Notes: generated by a model not told the origin, from the sequence alone. A DNA stretch of 64,000 nucleotides from an uncultured Modestobacter sp. (GCF_947486615.1 NZ_CANKUD010000016.1:33599-97598), one strand, 5' to 3'; numbered from the stretch's first letter, positions 35,038-44,267 are shown. Translations and numbers: made by a program.

Positions 35038-35796
35038 GTGAGCTGTGCAGCGTGTCGTGAGGCCGTCTCGGCCGGTCTGGACGGCGAGTCCCCGGGCCGC
35101 CCGCAGCGGTCGGTCGACGAGCACCTGGCCGGCTGCCCGGCCTGCCGGAACTGGGCGGAGGCCGCCGCCGAGGTGACCCGCCGGGCCCGGCTGACCCCGG
35201 TGGCCGCCGTGCCCGACGTCACCGCGGCGGTGCTGGGCCGGCTGCCGGCGACCGCGCCCGTCCCGGCGCCGGCGGCCGGTGCACGACGCCGGTGGCTGGA
35301 CACCGTCGTCCGGTTCGCGCTGCTGGTCGTCGGGGCCGGGCAGCTGGCCGTGAGCCTGCCCGCGCTGGGCGGCACCGGCACGGGGATGAGCGCCCCGGTG
35401 CACCTGGCGCACGAGACCGGGGCCTGGAACCTGGGGCTCGCCGCGTGCTTCCTGGGCGTCGCAGTGCTGCCCCGGCTGGCCACCGGCTCGCTGCCGTTCC
35501 TGCTGCCGTTCACCGCGGTGCTGACCTGGGTGACCGTCGCCGACCTCGGTGCCGGGCACGTGCACGCCGGCCGGGCGGTCGGCCACCTGCTGCTGCTGGC
35601 CGGGGCGGTGCTGGTGAGCGTGCTGGCGCTGCGGAGCAGGACGCGGCCCACCGGCCCGGTCGGCCGGGCCCGGGAGTGGCCGCAGCGCCTCGTCCCGGCG
35701 GTCGACGAGCCGGCCTGGGGAGCGGCGGACGACGACGCCCGCGCCGACTGGCCGCGCGACGCGACCGCGTCCGCCGGGGAGCGCCGCGCCGCCTGA
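35038..35796 (+). CDS. Zinc-finger membrane protein, putative anti-sigma factor
   Basis: A 252-residue protein starting with an anti-sigma zinc-finger-like (zf-HC2) segment: SCAACREAVSAGLDGE, then VDEHLAGCPACRNWAEAA, giving the H-x3-C-x2-C arrangement plus the N-terminal cysteines. Five or so membrane helices follow (FALLVVGAGQLAVSLPAL, LPFLLPFTAVLTWVTVADLG, LLLLAGAVLVSVLALRS), with several histidines in loops. The layout suggests a membrane sensor that holds the divergent ECF sigma factor. GTG 35038 gives the start; no good ribosome site is visible. Confidence 0.8.
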   Translation: MSCAACREAVSAGLDGESPGRPQRSVDEHLAGCPACRNWAEAAAEVTRRARLTPVAAVPDVTAAVLGRLPATAPVPAPAAGARRRWLDTVVRFALLVVGAGQLAVSLPALGGTGTGMSAPVHLAHETGAWNLGLAACFLGVAVLPRLATGSLPFLLPFTAVLTWVTVADLGAGHVHAGRAVGHLLLLAGAVLVSVLALRSRTRPTGPVGRAREWPQRLVPAVDEPAWGAADDDARADWPRDATASAGERRAA

Positions 35797-35913
35797 CCTG
35801 GCGAGGAGGACGGGCCGGCGGGCCGCTGACCTGGTTGACTGCCCGCGGTGATCGACCGGCGTGGCCGGCACCGGAGAGCTACCAACGCGTCATCGAGTGC
35901 GGAGAGTGCCCAC

Positions 35914-37842
35914 GTGGATCGTCGTCCGGCGGCTGTGCCGCTCGCCCTGCTCCTCCTATTGGCCGGGTGCACCGGCTCGGGGGACGACGGGGACGCCGCG
36001 GCGACGTCCGGTGCTGCGCCGCGGGCGGTCGAGTGGGGGGCCTGCGAGGTCGAGGTGCCGGCCGGCGTCGAGCTGGACTGCGGCACGCTGGAGGTGCCGG
36101 CCGCCCGCGAGGACCCGGACGCCGGCACGGTCACCCTGGCCTTCGGGGTGGTCCGCACCGCCGCCGAGGAGCCGGCCGACGACCCGGTCGTCTACCTGTC
36201 CGGCGGGCCGGGGCAGGGCGCGCTGGAGTTCGTGCCCCTGGCGTTCGAGCAGCTGTACGAGCCGCTGGCCCAGGACCGGGACCTGATCCTCCTCGACCAG
36301 CGGGGCACCGGCCTGAGCGAGCCGTCGCTGGCGTGCGACGAGTACAGCTCCTGGGTCCGGGAGTCGCTGGGGTCCGGTGAGCCGGTCGAGGAGCTGGCGG
36401 CCCAGGCCACCGCGTCGCTGGCGGAGTGCAACCAGCGGCTGGTCGACGAGGGCATCGACCTCGCCGACTACGACAGCGCAGCCTCCGCCGCCGACCTCGA
36501 CGACCTGCGCCGCGCGCTGGAGCTCGAGGAGTGGAACCTCTACGGCATCTCCTACGGCACCCGGCTCGCGCAGACCGCCGTGCGCGACCAACCCGAGGGC
36601 ATCCGGTCGGTGGTGCTGGACGCCGCCTACCCGATCGACGCCGACCTGTACGAGGAGGGCCCGGGCAACGCCGCCCGGGCGATCGAGGCGCTGTTCGCCA
36701 CCTGCGCCGCCGACGCCGGGTGCGCCGCGCGCTTCCCCGACCTCGAGCAGACCGTCACCGACCTCGTCGCGCAGCTGGACGCCGCCCCGGTCCCGGTCAC
36801 CGTGGTCGACCCGACGACCGGCGAGCGGGTGCAGAGCCCGCTGGACGGCGCCGGCCTGGTCGGGTTCCTGTTCCAGAGCATGTACTCCACCGAGCTGATC
36901 CCCTTCCTGCCCGAGGTCATCGACGAGGCCGCGAACGGCGAGTTCGGCACCATCGGCCTGCTGCTCGGCGCCTCGGCCCAGCAGCTGGACCTGGTGAGCG
37001 TGGGGCAGCAGCTGTCCGTGCAGTGCCAGGAGGAGGTCAGCTCCAGCGACCGGGACGCCGTGGCGCAGGCGGCCACCGAGCACCCGCTGGTCGAGGGCTT
37101 CTTCACCGGCAACCCGACCCAGGGGCCCGGCATCTTCGACGTCTGCGCCGACTGGGGCGCCGGGGAGGGCGGCCCGGGCGAGGACGAGGCGGTCAGCAGC
37201 GACCTGCCCACCCTGGTGCTGGCCGGCGAGCTGGACCCGATCACGCCGCCGCGCTGGGGCGAGCAGCTGGCCGAGGACCTCTCGAACGCGGTCTTCGTCG
37301 AGTTCCCCTACACCGGGCACGGCTCGGTGGGCACCCACGAGTGCGCGGCGCAGCTGGTGCAGGAGTTCCTGGCCGACCCGGACGCGGAGCCCGACGTCTC
37401 CTGCGTCGAGGACGTCGAGCCGCCGGTGTTCACCGCCGAGGGCGTGGCCGTGGAGACGGTGCCCTGGGAGAACGAGGACCTGGGCGTCTCCGGCGTCCGG
37501 CCGGAGGGGTGGGCCGAGGTGCTGCCGGGGGTGTTCCAGCAGTCGCCGCTGGTCACCCTGGTGCAGCAGGTGGCCCCGGGTGCCTCGCCCGACCAGGTGC
37601 TGCAGCAGCTGGCGGCCCAGCTGGGCGGCGACGCGCCCCGGCCGGTGGACCAGGTGCAGACCGGGTCGCTCAGCTGGGACCTGTACCAGGTCGACGACCT
37701 CGGCCAGCGGGTCGACCTGGCCCTGGCCGAGACGCCCGCCGGCCTGGCGGTCGTGCAGCTGACCAGCAGCCCGGCCCGCCGCGACGTCCTCCGGGAGCAG
37801 GTGTTCCTGCCCGCGGTGCAGGCCTTCGACCCGGGCGCCTGA
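35914..37842 (+). CDS. Secreted alpha/beta-hydrolase lipoprotein (TAP-like)
   Basis: A 642-residue exported hydrolase. The signal peptide PLALLLLLAGC ends in a lipobox cysteine. The catalytic domain has VVYLSGGPGQGALEF (oxyanion loop), LILLDQRGTGLSEPSL, the nucleophile elbow GISYGTRLA, and late acid and base in LAGELDPITPPRWG and TGHGSVGTHECAAQ, typical of SlpD/SlpE-type tripeptidyl aminopeptidases and proline iminopeptidase relatives. A 130-residue C-terminal extension follows the catalytic histidine. GTG 35914 is chosen for GGAG nine bases upstream and because it leaves a clean signal peptide. Confidence 0.87.
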   Translation: MDRRPAAVPLALLLLLAGCTGSGDDGDAAATSGAAPRAVEWGACEVEVPAGVELDCGTLEVPAAREDPDAGTVTLAFGVVRTAAEEPADDPVVYLSGGPGQGALEFVPLAFEQLYEPLAQDRDLILLDQRGTGLSEPSLACDEYSSWVRESLGSGEPVEELAAQATASLAECNQRLVDEGIDLADYDSAASAADLDDLRRALELEEWNLYGISYGTRLAQTAVRDQPEGIRSVVLDAAYPIDADLYEEGPGNAARAIEALFATCAADAGCAARFPDLEQTVTDLVAQLDAAPVPVTVVDPTTGERVQSPLDGAGLVGFLFQSMYSTELIPFLPEVIDEAANGEFGTIGLLLGASAQQLDLVSVGQQLSVQCQEEVSSSDRDAVAQAATEHPLVEGFFTGNPTQGPGIFDVCADWGAGEGGPGEDEAVSSDLPTLVLAGELDPITPPRWGEQLAEDLSNAVFVEFPYTGHGSVGTHECAAQLVQEFLADPDAEPDVSCVEDVEPPVFTAEGVAVETVPWENEDLGVSGVRPEGWAEVLPGVFQQSPLVTLVQQVAPGASPDQVLQQLAAQLGGDAPRPVDQVQTGSLSWDLYQVDDLGQRVDLALAETPAGLAVVQLTSSPARRDVLREQVFLPAVQAFDPGA

Positions 37843-37844
37843 CC

Positions 37845-39086
37845 TCAGCGCGCGGCGGGCAGCGGGTCGCGGAGCACCGGGCAGGACATGCACCGCGGGC
37901 CGCCCCGCCCGCTGCCCAGCTCCGACCCGGCGATGGCCAGCACCTCGATGCCGGCCGCCTCGAGCGCGGCGTTGGTGACCGTGTTGCGCTCGTAGGCCAC
38001 CGCCAGCCGGGGAGCCAGGGCGAGGGTGTTGTTGCCGTCGTCCCACTGCTCCCGCTCGGCGGTGACCGGGTCCAGGCCGGTGTCGATCACCCGCAGCCGG
38101 TCGATCCCCATCGCCGCCGCGGCCGCGACCAGGAACGGCTGCGGGCCGCGCACCGACAGCTCGGTGGTGTCCGCGGCGTCCGGGGGCTCGTCGCCGGCGG
38201 TGACCGTCCAGGCCTGCAGGGTGTCGGCGACCGCCGGGTACATGACCATCGCGTCGACGTCGACCATCGTGGCGATGGTGTCCAGGTGCATGGTCGCCCG
38301 CTCCTGCGCGATGGGGACGACGAGCACGGTGTGCGCCAGCCCCCGGGCGAAGACCCGCCGGGCCAGCCGCTCGGCCCCGCCGGCCGTCGTCCGCTCGCCG
38401 ACGCCGACCGCCACCACGCCCGGGGAGAGCAGCAGGACGTCGCCGCCCTCCAGGTGCTCCAGGTGCGGCCCGTAGAGCTGCTCGACACCGGCGAAGCGTG
38501 GGTGGTGGGTGTAGAGCGCGGCGGTCAGCGCGCTCTCCCGGTCGCGGGCCGGCATGGCCAGCGAGGTGACGGCCACCTGCCCGCCGACCCACACCGAGGA
38601 GTCGCGGGTGAACATCAGGTTGGGCAGCGGCGGGACGACGAACTCACCGCGCCCCATCAGCTGGTAGGCCAGCCCGCGGCCGCCGCGCAGCTCGTCGTGG
38701 GCGACCCCGGAGATCAGCGCCTGGGCGAGGTCCGCCGGGGCCAGGCCGTCGAGGTGGGCGGTGGTGGCGTGCCGCAGCGTGGCCCCCAGGCGCGGGTCGT
38801 CGACGGCGGCGGTGATCACCTCGGCGCGGGCGTCGGGCACCGCCATCACCTCGGCGAGCAGCCGGTCCAGGTGCAGCACCTCGACCCCGCGCTCGGTCAG
38901 CGCCGCGGCGAACGCGTCGTGCTCCTCCTGGGCGCGGGCGACCCACGGGACGCCGTCGAAGAGCAGCTCGTCGTTGTTGCGCGGGGTCAGCCGGCGCAGC
39001 TCGGCGCCGGGCCGGTGCAGCAGCACGGTGCGCAGCCGGCCCACCTCGCTGGTGACGCCGGGGGTCGCGGTGTTCGGGGCGCTCAT
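37845..39086 (-). CDS. arcA: Arginine deiminase
   Basis: A 413-residue enzyme hydrolysing L-arginine to citrulline and ammonia. [20 protein letters not shown] is the N-terminal strand, [19 protein letters not shown] carries the FTRD motif, [20 protein letters not shown] and [13 protein letters not shown] supply Glu/His/Asp of the site, and the nucleophilic cysteine is in [10 protein letters not shown] at the C-terminus. No arcB or arcC is nearby, so the gene acts alone here. It is convergent with the hydrolase gene, two bases apart. Confidence 0.93.
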   Translation of the reverse strand: MSAPNTATPGVTSEVGRLRTVLLHRPGAELRRLTPRNNDELLFDGVPWVARAQEEHDAFAAALTERGVEVLHLDRLLAEVMAVPDARAEVITAAVDDPRLGATLRHATTAHLDGLAPADLAQALISGVAHDELRGGRGLAYQLMGRGEFVVPPLPNLMFTRDSSVWVGGQVAVTSLAMPARDRESALTAALYTHHPRFAGVEQLYGPHLEHLEGGDVLLLSPGVVAVGVGERTTAGGAERLARRVFARGLAHTVLVVPIAQERATMHLDTIATMVDVDAMVMYPAVADTLQAWTVTAGDEPPDAADTTELSVRGPQPFLVAAAAAMGIDRLRVIDTGLDPVTAEREQWDDGNNTLALAPRLAVAYERNTVTNAALEAAGIEVLAIAGSELGSGRGGPRCMSCPVLRDPLPAAR

Positions 39087-39158
39087 GCCCCCGAGCCTGC
39101 TGGATCTTGCTCGGCGCGGCCAGCCCGGGCCCGTGCGGCCGCGTGGTCCACTACCGGG

Positions 39159-39398
39159 GTGACCCCCGTCGACCCGCCCCCCGGCGGTCAGCCCCGGTGG
39201 CTGGTCGTGCTGCTCGCCGCCGGGCTGTCCCTGCTGGTGGCCGCGGTGCTGCTGCTCCTGCTGCAGCTGGTCGGGGTCGAGCAGATCAGCCTGGTCGGGG
39301 TGCTGCTGGTGCTGGTCGCGGCCGCCGTGGTCGGCGGCTACGGCACCCGGGCGCTGGCTGCCCGGCTGCCCCCGGTGGGGCGTCGCCCGCGCGGCTGA
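39159..39398 (+). CDS. Small two-helix membrane protein
   Basis: Seventy-nine residues from GTG 39159: a short proline-rich head, helix one [20 protein letters not shown], a linker VGVEQISL, helix two [17 protein letters not shown], and a basic tail. No family recognised. It is divergent from arcA, starting 73 bases away. Confidence 0.6.
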   Translation: MTPVDPPPGGQPRWLVVLLAAGLSLLVAAVLLLLLQLVGVEQISLVGVLLVLVAAAVVGGYGTRALAARLPPVGRRPRG

Positions 39399-39458
39399 CC
39401 GGCTCGCCGCGGGTCTCCCGGCCGGCGCCGTGCCCGCAGACCGGGTCGGCGGCGGGGC

Positions 39459-39806
39459 TCAGCCGTGCTGGAGCTCGGCCTCGGTCGGCGGTCGGTGACC
39501 GGCGTGCGACAGCGTCTGGCGCAGCAGCGCCTCCAGGTGCCGGTCGGCGAGGGTGTAGATCACGAAGGTGCCCTCGCGCCGGTTGGTGACCAGCCCGGCC
39601 AGCCGCAGCTTCGTCAGGTGCTGGCTCACCGCGGTGGGTGAGGTGTGCGCCAGCTCGGCGAGGCAGGCCACCGACGTCTCGCCCTGCATCAGGGCCCACA
39701 GGATGTTCAGCCGGGTGGGGTCGCCCAGCATCCGCAGCGCCTCGGCGGCCCGGCGCACCTCGTCGGGCTCGGGCATGGCGAAGCCCTCGATGCCCTGGTG
39801 ACCCAC
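39459..39806 (-). CDS. ArsR-family winged-helix regulator
   Basis: A 115-residue metal- or redox-type repressor: RMLGDPTRLNILWALMQGE begins the wing-helix fold, VACLAELAHTSPTAVSQHLT is the recognition helix region with a lone cysteine, and RREGTFVIYTLADRHLEALL the beta wing and last helix. Cys in the recognition region and several C-terminal histidines (SHAGHRPP) could be metal ligands, as in the CmtR/NmtR-like group. GTG 39806 or ATG 39776 may be the start. It lies upstream, on the same strand, of nothing but a small gap; its target is not obvious. Confidence 0.85.
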   Translation of the reverse strand: MGHQGIEGFAMPEPDEVRRAAEALRMLGDPTRLNILWALMQGETSVACLAELAHTSPTAVSQHLTKLRLAGLVTNRREGTFVIYTLADRHLEALLRQTLSHAGHRPPTEAELQHG

Positions 39807-39857
39807 GTGGTCAGGGTAGCTGGCCGGCGGCCGGAGCCGGCCGGTCTCGGTGCGCGG

Positions 39858-40577
39858 TCACCCCGGTGGGTCACCTCGAGGCACCCGCCAGGCCTCGACC
39901 GGGCGGCCGCCGACGAGGTGCTCGGCCACGATCCGGGGCACCTGGTCGGCGTCGAGCTGCCCGTACCAGGTGTCCTCGGGGTGCACCACGAGCCACGGTC
40001 CGCGGGCGCAGGGGAACAGGCAGCCGGTGGCGGTCACCAGCACGTCGTCGTCGCCCAGGCCGGCGGCGTCCAGCTCACCGGTGAGCGCCGCGGTCACCTC
40101 CGCCGCGCCGAGCGCGGCGCACCGCGGGCCGCGGCAGGCCAGCACGTGCCGGCGGTGCGCCGGCACCCGCTCCCACGCCGGCACGGTCAGCGGCGCCGCC
40201 GCGGTGCCCAGCCGGGTGGTCGGTCCCGTCGCCGTCCGGGCCAGCGCAGCCGCCACCTCGCCGGTCGCCGCGAGGGGCTCCGCCAGGTGGACGGCGGGGG
40301 CGTCCTCCACCGAGCGCAGCCAGTGGGCGACCACCCGGCGCAGCCAGGCGACCAGGTAGCGGTCCGGCGGCAGGTGCGCCGGCACCAGGACCACGTCGGT
40401 GACCCGGTCCGCGCGGGCGTCGTCCAGGGCGGCGGTCACCGTCGGGCCGTGCCCGTCCAGGACGGCGACCCGGGCGTCCGTGCCGCCGGCGGCGAGCGCG
40501 GCGACCGCGGGCTGCAGCGCCCCGACCGGATCGGCGTGCAGGCCGGTGCGGGCGACCAGCAGCACCCGCCGGGTCAC
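39858..40577 (-). CDS. CbiX-type chelatase domain with C-terminal (2Fe-2S) thioredoxin-like part
   Basis: A 239-residue protein. The first 120 residues follow a CbiX/sirohydrochlorin chelatase pattern (VLLVARTGLHADPVGALQP, VVLVPAHLPPDRYLVAWLRR with a histidine). The C-terminal half has the ferredoxin-like four cysteines, HVLACRGPRCAALGAAE and TGCLFPCARGPWLVVHPED. CbiX fused to a 2Fe-2S ferredoxin is known in actinobacteria in cobalt/cobalamin loci. Translation is coupled to the ABC ATPase by a GTGA overlap, making it the last gene of the B12-riboswitch operon. The expected first metal histidine is not at its usual place, so chelatase activity is uncertain. Confidence 0.78.
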   Translation of the reverse strand: MTRRVLLVARTGLHADPVGALQPAVAALAAGGTDARVAVLDGHGPTVTAALDDARADRVTDVVLVPAHLPPDRYLVAWLRRVVAHWLRSVEDAPAVHLAEPLAATGEVAAALARTATGPTTRLGTAAAPLTVPAWERVPAHRRHVLACRGPRCAALGAAEVTAALTGELDAAGLGDDDVLVTATGCLFPCARGPWLVVHPEDTWYGQLDADQVPRIVAEHLVGGRPVEAWRVPRGDPPG

Positions 40578-41341
40578 GGCCCGCTCGCGATCGCGACCAG
40601 CGGGCCGTCGCCGAAGGGGGAGTCGACCAGCTGCCCGCGCACGCCCCACACGTCGGCCAGCAGCCGGGGGGTGAGCACCTCGGCCACCGGCCCGGCGGCG
40701 GCGACCCGCCCGTGCTGCAGCACCACCAGCTCGTCGCAGAACCGGGCGGCCAGCGTGAGGTCGTGCAGCGCGGCCAGGGTGGTCACGCCGATCTCGCGCA
40801 CCAGCCGCATGAGCTGCAGCTGCGCGGCGACGTCCAGGTGGTTGGTCGGCTCGTCGAGCACCAGCAGCTCCGGCTCCTGGGCCAGTGCGCGGGCCAGCTG
40901 CACCCGCTGGCGCTCGCCGCCGGACAGCGTCGGCCAGCTGCGGTGCGCCAGCCCGGTCACCCCGGCCCGGTCCATCGCCCGGGCCACCGCGGCCCGGTCG
41001 GCGTCGGACTCCGCGGCGACCAGGCTGCGGTGCGGGGTGCGGCCCAGGCCGACGACGTCGGCGACCGTCAGGTCCAGCTCGGTGCCGGCGTCCTGCTCCA
41101 TCACCGCGACCCGCCGGGCCAGCGCCCGGCGGGGGAGAGCCAGCACGTCGTCGCCGTCCAGTCGCACGCTGCCGCCGGACAGCCGGCTGAGCCGGGCCAC
41201 CCCGCGGAGCAGCGACGTCTTGCCCGAGCCGTTGGGGCCGAGCAGGCCGGTCACCCCGCCGGTGGGCACGGTGAACCCGACGCCGTCGACGACCGTGCGG
41301 CCGCCGGCCGCCCAGGTGGCGCCCTCGACCTGCAGCGTCAC
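40574..41341 (-). CDS. btuD: Cobalamin/siderophore-type ABC transporter ATP-binding protein
   Basis: A 255-residue FepC/BtuD-class ATPase: Walker A GLLGPNGSGKTSLLRGVARL, Q-loop VAVMEQDAGTELDLTV, signature LSGGERQRVQLARALAQEP, Walker B LLVLDEPTNHLD and switch histidine LAALHDLTLAA. The GTG at 41341 overlaps the permease stop (GTGA), and the stop overlaps the CbiX-like gene. A cobalamin riboswitch ahead of the operon makes vitamin B12 or a corrinoid the likely cargo. Confidence 0.9.
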   Translation of the reverse strand: MTLQVEGATWAAGGRTVVDGVGFTVPTGGVTGLLGPNGSGKTSLLRGVARLSRLSGGSVRLDGDDVLALPRRALARRVAVMEQDAGTELDLTVADVVGLGRTPHRSLVAAESDADRAAVARAMDRAGVTGLAHRSWPTLSGGERQRVQLARALAQEPELLVLDEPTNHLDVAAQLQLMRLVREIGVTTLAALHDLTLAARFCDELVVLQHGRVAAAGPVAEVLTPRLLADVWGVRGQLVDSPFGDGPLVAIASGP

Positions 41342-42378
41342 GACCGGCTCCGCTCGCGGCGCAGCAGGACGACGAACAGCGGCACCCCGACGAACGCGGT
41401 GAGCACCCCGATCGGCACCTCGGTGTCCCCGAGCAGGGTGCGGGCCAGCGTGTCGGCCCACAGCAGGAAGACCGCGCCGACCAGGGCGGCGACCGGCAGC
41501 AGCCGCCGGTGCAGCGGCCCGAGCACCAGCCGGACGGCGTGCGGCACCACCAGGCCGACGAACCCGATCGACCCGGCCAGCGCCACCATCGCGCCGGTGA
41601 GCAGGGCGACCGTGCCGTAGAGCACCCACCGGGTCACCTCGACCGGCACGCCCAGGCTCGACGCGGCGCGGTCACCGAAGGCGAAGGCGTCCAGCGCCCG
41701 GGAGCCGGCCAGCACCACCGCGCCCAGCACGCCGACGACGACGGCGGCCACCGCGACGGCGTCCCAGCGGGTGCCGGCCAGCGAGCCGACCGTCCACCGC
41801 AGCACCCGCCGGGCGGCGTCGCTGTCGCCGGAGGAGAGGACGACGAAGGAGGTGACCGCGTACGCCAGCTGGCCGACCGCGACCCCGGCCAGCACGGTGC
41901 GGCCCGGCGGCAGCGCCCCGCTGCGGCCGGTGGCCAGTGCCAGCACCAGCGCCAGCGCCAGCACCGCCCCGGCGAACGCCGCGAGGGAGACGGCGAGCTG
42001 ACCGCCCAGCGTGGTGACGCCGACGCCGAGCACGATCACCAGCACCGCGCCCACCGACGCCCCGCCGGAGATGCCCAGCAGGTACGGGTCGGCCAGCGCG
42101 TTGCGGGTGAGCGTCTGCACCACGGCGCCGGACAGCGCCAGCCCCGCGCCGACCAGGGCCGCGCCGGCGATCCGCGGCAGCCGCAGCTGCCACACGATGT
42201 GCTCGGTGAGCAGCGGGACGTCGTCCCGGGCGAACACCGCGCGCACGACCGTGCCCAGCGACAGGTCCGCCGAGCCGATCGTCACCGCCACCAGGGCGCT
42301 GAGCACCAGCAGGGCGACCAGCGCCGGGACGACCAGCACCGGCGACCGGGGCAGCCGCAGCGCGCTGAGCGCGGTCAC
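41338..42378 (-). CDS. btuC: Cobalamin/siderophore-type ABC transporter permease
   Basis: A 346-residue FecCD-family permease with about ten helices. RLPRIAGAALVGAGLALSGA and QTLTRNALADPYLLGISGGA are the family hallmarks, and GFVGLVVPHAVRLVLGPLHR is the ATPase-coupling loop. Two copies would form the membrane channel. Start GTG 42378 overlaps the binding-protein stop; the end overlaps the ATPase start. All four genes of the operon are thus joined by 4-base overlaps. Confidence 0.92.
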   Translation of the reverse strand: MTALSALRLPRSPVLVVPALVALLVLSALVAVTIGSADLSLGTVVRAVFARDDVPLLTEHIVWQLRLPRIAGAALVGAGLALSGAVVQTLTRNALADPYLLGISGGASVGAVLVIVLGVGVTTLGGQLAVSLAAFAGAVLALALVLALATGRSGALPPGRTVLAGVAVGQLAYAVTSFVVLSSGDSDAARRVLRWTVGSLAGTRWDAVAVAAVVVGVLGAVVLAGSRALDAFAFGDRAASSLGVPVEVTRWVLYGTVALLTGAMVALAGSIGFVGLVVPHAVRLVLGPLHRRLLPVAALVGAVFLLWADTLARTLLGDTEVPIGVLTAFVGVPLFVVLLRRERSRS

Positions 42379-43385
42379 CGGCCGAGCGCGGTGAGCTGTT
42401 CGGCGAGCGAGGCCACGCCGTCGGCGTTCCGGACGCCGGGGGTCGACTCGGTGAACGGCAGCTCCACGTACCGCTCCTCCCGGACGGCGGTGAGCGCCGA
42501 CAGTGCCGGGTCCGCGGCGAGGTACTGCTTCTTCTCCTCGACGGTGGACCAGACGGCCTCCGGCAGCACGATGACGTCGGGGTCGGCGGCGACCACCTGC
42601 TCCCAGCTGACGTCGGCCCAGGTGCCGGGCACGTCGGCGAAGACGTTGGTGGCGCCCACGGAGTCGATCAGCAGCTGCGGGCCGCCCTCGCCCACCCCGG
42701 TGAACGGCGTGGTGTCGCCGCTGTCGTACCAGAACACGGTCAGCCCCTCGCCGGCCGTGGCGATCGCCGGGTCGGCCAGCAGCTCCTGCTGCTCGGCGAC
42801 CAGTTCCTCGGCGCGGTCCTGCACGCCGAAGACGCTGGCGACGTCGCGCAGCTCGCCCCAGACGTCGTCGAAGGTGACGCCGTCGGCGCCGGCGGACTCG
42901 CCCGGGGTGTCCCGGCCGCAGCCGAACGGGGAGACGTAGGAGGGGATGCCGAGGTCGGCGAGGTCGGCCTGCGAACCGGCGGCGTCCCCGGCGAACGAGG
43001 TGAGGTAGGACCCGTAGACGAAGTCCGGCTCGGCGGTCAGCAGCGTCTCGGTGTCCGGGTACTCCTCGGACAGCACCGGGACGCTCGCGTACTCCTGCGC
43101 CCAGCGGTCGGCGACCGCGTCGTCCAGGTAGGCGGTGCCGACCATCCGGTCGGCCAGGCCCAGGGCGAGCATCACCTCGGTGGCCCCCTGGTTGATGGTC
43201 ACCGCGCGCTCGGGCGGGGCCGGCACGGTGGCCTCGTGGCCGCAGCTGCTGACGGTGACCGGGAAGCCCGCGGTGGCGTCGGCGGCCCGGGCGGTGTCGG
43301 GCTGGTCGGAGCCGCAGCCGGCGAGCAACCCCGCCGACAGGGCGACGGTCATCAGGGCGGATCGGGTGGACGTTGACATGGGCAT
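42375..43385 (-). CDS. btuF: Cobalamin-type ABC transporter substrate-binding lipoprotein
   Basis: A 336-residue class III binding protein. Signal peptide ALMTVALSAGLLAGC ends at a lipobox cysteine. The mature protein has ERAVTINQGATEVMLALGLA and AEPDFVYGSYLTSFAGD of the first lobe and a long backbone helix in RAEELVAEQQELLADPAI, then WEQVVAADPDVIVLPEA in the second lobe. ATG 43385 or 43379 (MSTSTRSAL) starts it, directly downstream of the B12 riboswitch. Vitamin B12 specificity comes from that riboswitch, not from the protein sequence itself. Confidence 0.88.
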   Translation of the reverse strand: MPMSTSTRSALMTVALSAGLLAGCGSDQPDTARAADATAGFPVTVSSCGHEATVPAPPERAVTINQGATEVMLALGLADRMVGTAYLDDAVADRWAQEYASVPVLSEEYPDTETLLTAEPDFVYGSYLTSFAGDAAGSQADLADLGIPSYVSPFGCGRDTPGESAGADGVTFDDVWGELRDVASVFGVQDRAEELVAEQQELLADPAIATAGEGLTVFWYDSGDTTPFTGVGEGGPQLLIDSVGATNVFADVPGTWADVSWEQVVAADPDVIVLPEAVWSTVEEKKQYLAADPALSALTAVREERYVELPFTESTPGVRNADGVASLAEQLTALGR

Positions 43386-43427
43386 GCGGATGCAGCCGCC
43401 TTCCAGCACCTCGTGGACGGACTCGGT

Positions 43428-43591
43428 GCCGTGGCCGGTCTCCTGGCTCAGGGGTCGCTGCGGCCGCGCCGCCTTCCCGGACCGGTCGGTCCAGTGACTG
43501 CCCGCGCAGGACGCGGGCGTGGCGCAGCAACTACCCCTTCACAGTGGCGAGGGCCGCGCCGGCATTCCACCGGCTTCCCGAGCACCACGGC
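43428..43591 (-). ncRNA. Cobalamin riboswitch
   Basis: On the minus strand the conserved B12 elements follow in order: GGGAAGCCGGTGGAATGCCG, then GCGGCCCTCGCCACTGTGA (the B12 box region, 43541-43560) and GAGCCAGGAGACCGGCC (43433-43449). The closing stem P1 pairs GCCGTGG with CCACGGC at both ends (43585-43591 with 43428-43434). It lies just upstream of the transporter operon and should shut it off when adenosylcobalamin is abundant. Confidence 0.93.
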
Positions 43592-43723
43592 AGCCGGGAC
43601 GCTACGAGGCGGTGCCCCGGCCTGCCAACGGCGCACCTGCGCAGCTGTGCAGGTGCGCCCGCTCGCGTCCCGGTCGGGCCGCCCCGCCGCGTCCCGTGAC
43701 GAGGAGAGTGGTGCGGGGCTCGA

Positions 43724-44086
43724 TCAGGTGGTGGTCGGTGCCGCGCCGGGGTGGGGGAGCAGTCGGGAGAGCCCGGCCCGCGCCAGCGGCGCCTCCAGCT
43801 CGGTCGGCACGGCGAGCAGCTGCAGCTGCTGCCCCCGGCGCTGGGGCTTGCGGCTCAGGTGCACCAGCAGTTCCAGCCCGGCCGGGTCGATCGCGGTGAC
43901 CGCGGCCAGGTCGGCCCGCTCCGGCCACGCCGTCGGCGGGACCAGCAGCCGGAAGCGGCGCACGGCCTCGCGGTCGATCCGGCCGGCGAAGCGGAGAAGG
44001 GGCCCGGTCTGGTCCTCGATCCGGAGCACCTCGCCCGAGCCGGGCTCGGTGGCGTGGTCGTGACCGCTGGACATGGGCACACCCAT
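43724..44086 (-). CDS. STAS-domain protein
   Basis: A 120-residue protein with a STAS-like fold: LRIEDQTGPLLRFAGRIDRE opens the domain, then WPERADLAAVTAIDPAGLEL, LLVHLSRKPQRRGQQLQLLA and a C-terminal helix ending LLPHPGAAPTTT. The usual phosphorylatable serine of anti-sigma antagonists in D-S-S/T-G is replaced by the sequence IDPAG, so it is not a typical SpoIIAA. STAS proteins of this lipid/flavour type (DUF-like, short) occur widely in this family. ATG 44086 or 44074 is the start. Confidence 0.7.
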   Translation of the reverse strand: MGVPMSSGHDHATEPGSGEVLRIEDQTGPLLRFAGRIDREAVRRFRLLVPPTAWPERADLAAVTAIDPAGLELLVHLSRKPQRRGQQLQLLAVPTELEAPLARAGLSRLLPHPGAAPTTT

Positions 44087-44112
44087 ACCCCGTCTGAGCT
44101 GCTGAAACGCGA

Positions 44113-44238
44113 CCAGTCGGGCAGCAGTACCCCGGGGTTGACGATCCCCTGCGGGTCCAGCTGCCGCTCCACCGCACGCAGCACGTCGGCGCCCACCGGG
44201 CCGATCTCCCGGTCCAGCCACGACCAGCAGGCAGCCCG
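44113..44238 (-). pseudogene. 3' remnant of an FAD-linked oxidase (alkyl-DHAP synthase type)
   Basis: About 40 codons read SWLDREIGPVGADVLRAVER, then QLDPQGIVNPGVLLPD, the usual C-terminal end of FAD-binding oxidases of the AGPS/GlcD kind. No FAD-binding domain is present upstream; the frame runs into unrelated sequence and overlaps the start of the STAS gene. A decayed gene end. Confidence 0.6.
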
Positions 44239-44267
44239 AGCCGTGCCGCCGGGCGTCCAGCGCCCGG

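Noticed and set aside
34435..35871. One 478-codon minus frame covering the sigma factor and its divergent neighbour
   Set aside because: Only the last 184 codons carry sigma domains; GGAGG before GTG 34989 sets the true start and the rest is a shadow of the zinc-finger gene.
41338..43530. A 730-codon fusion of binding protein region and permease
   Set aside because: The first half is a shadow of btuF in another frame; GTGA overlap at 42375-42378 marks the real permease start.
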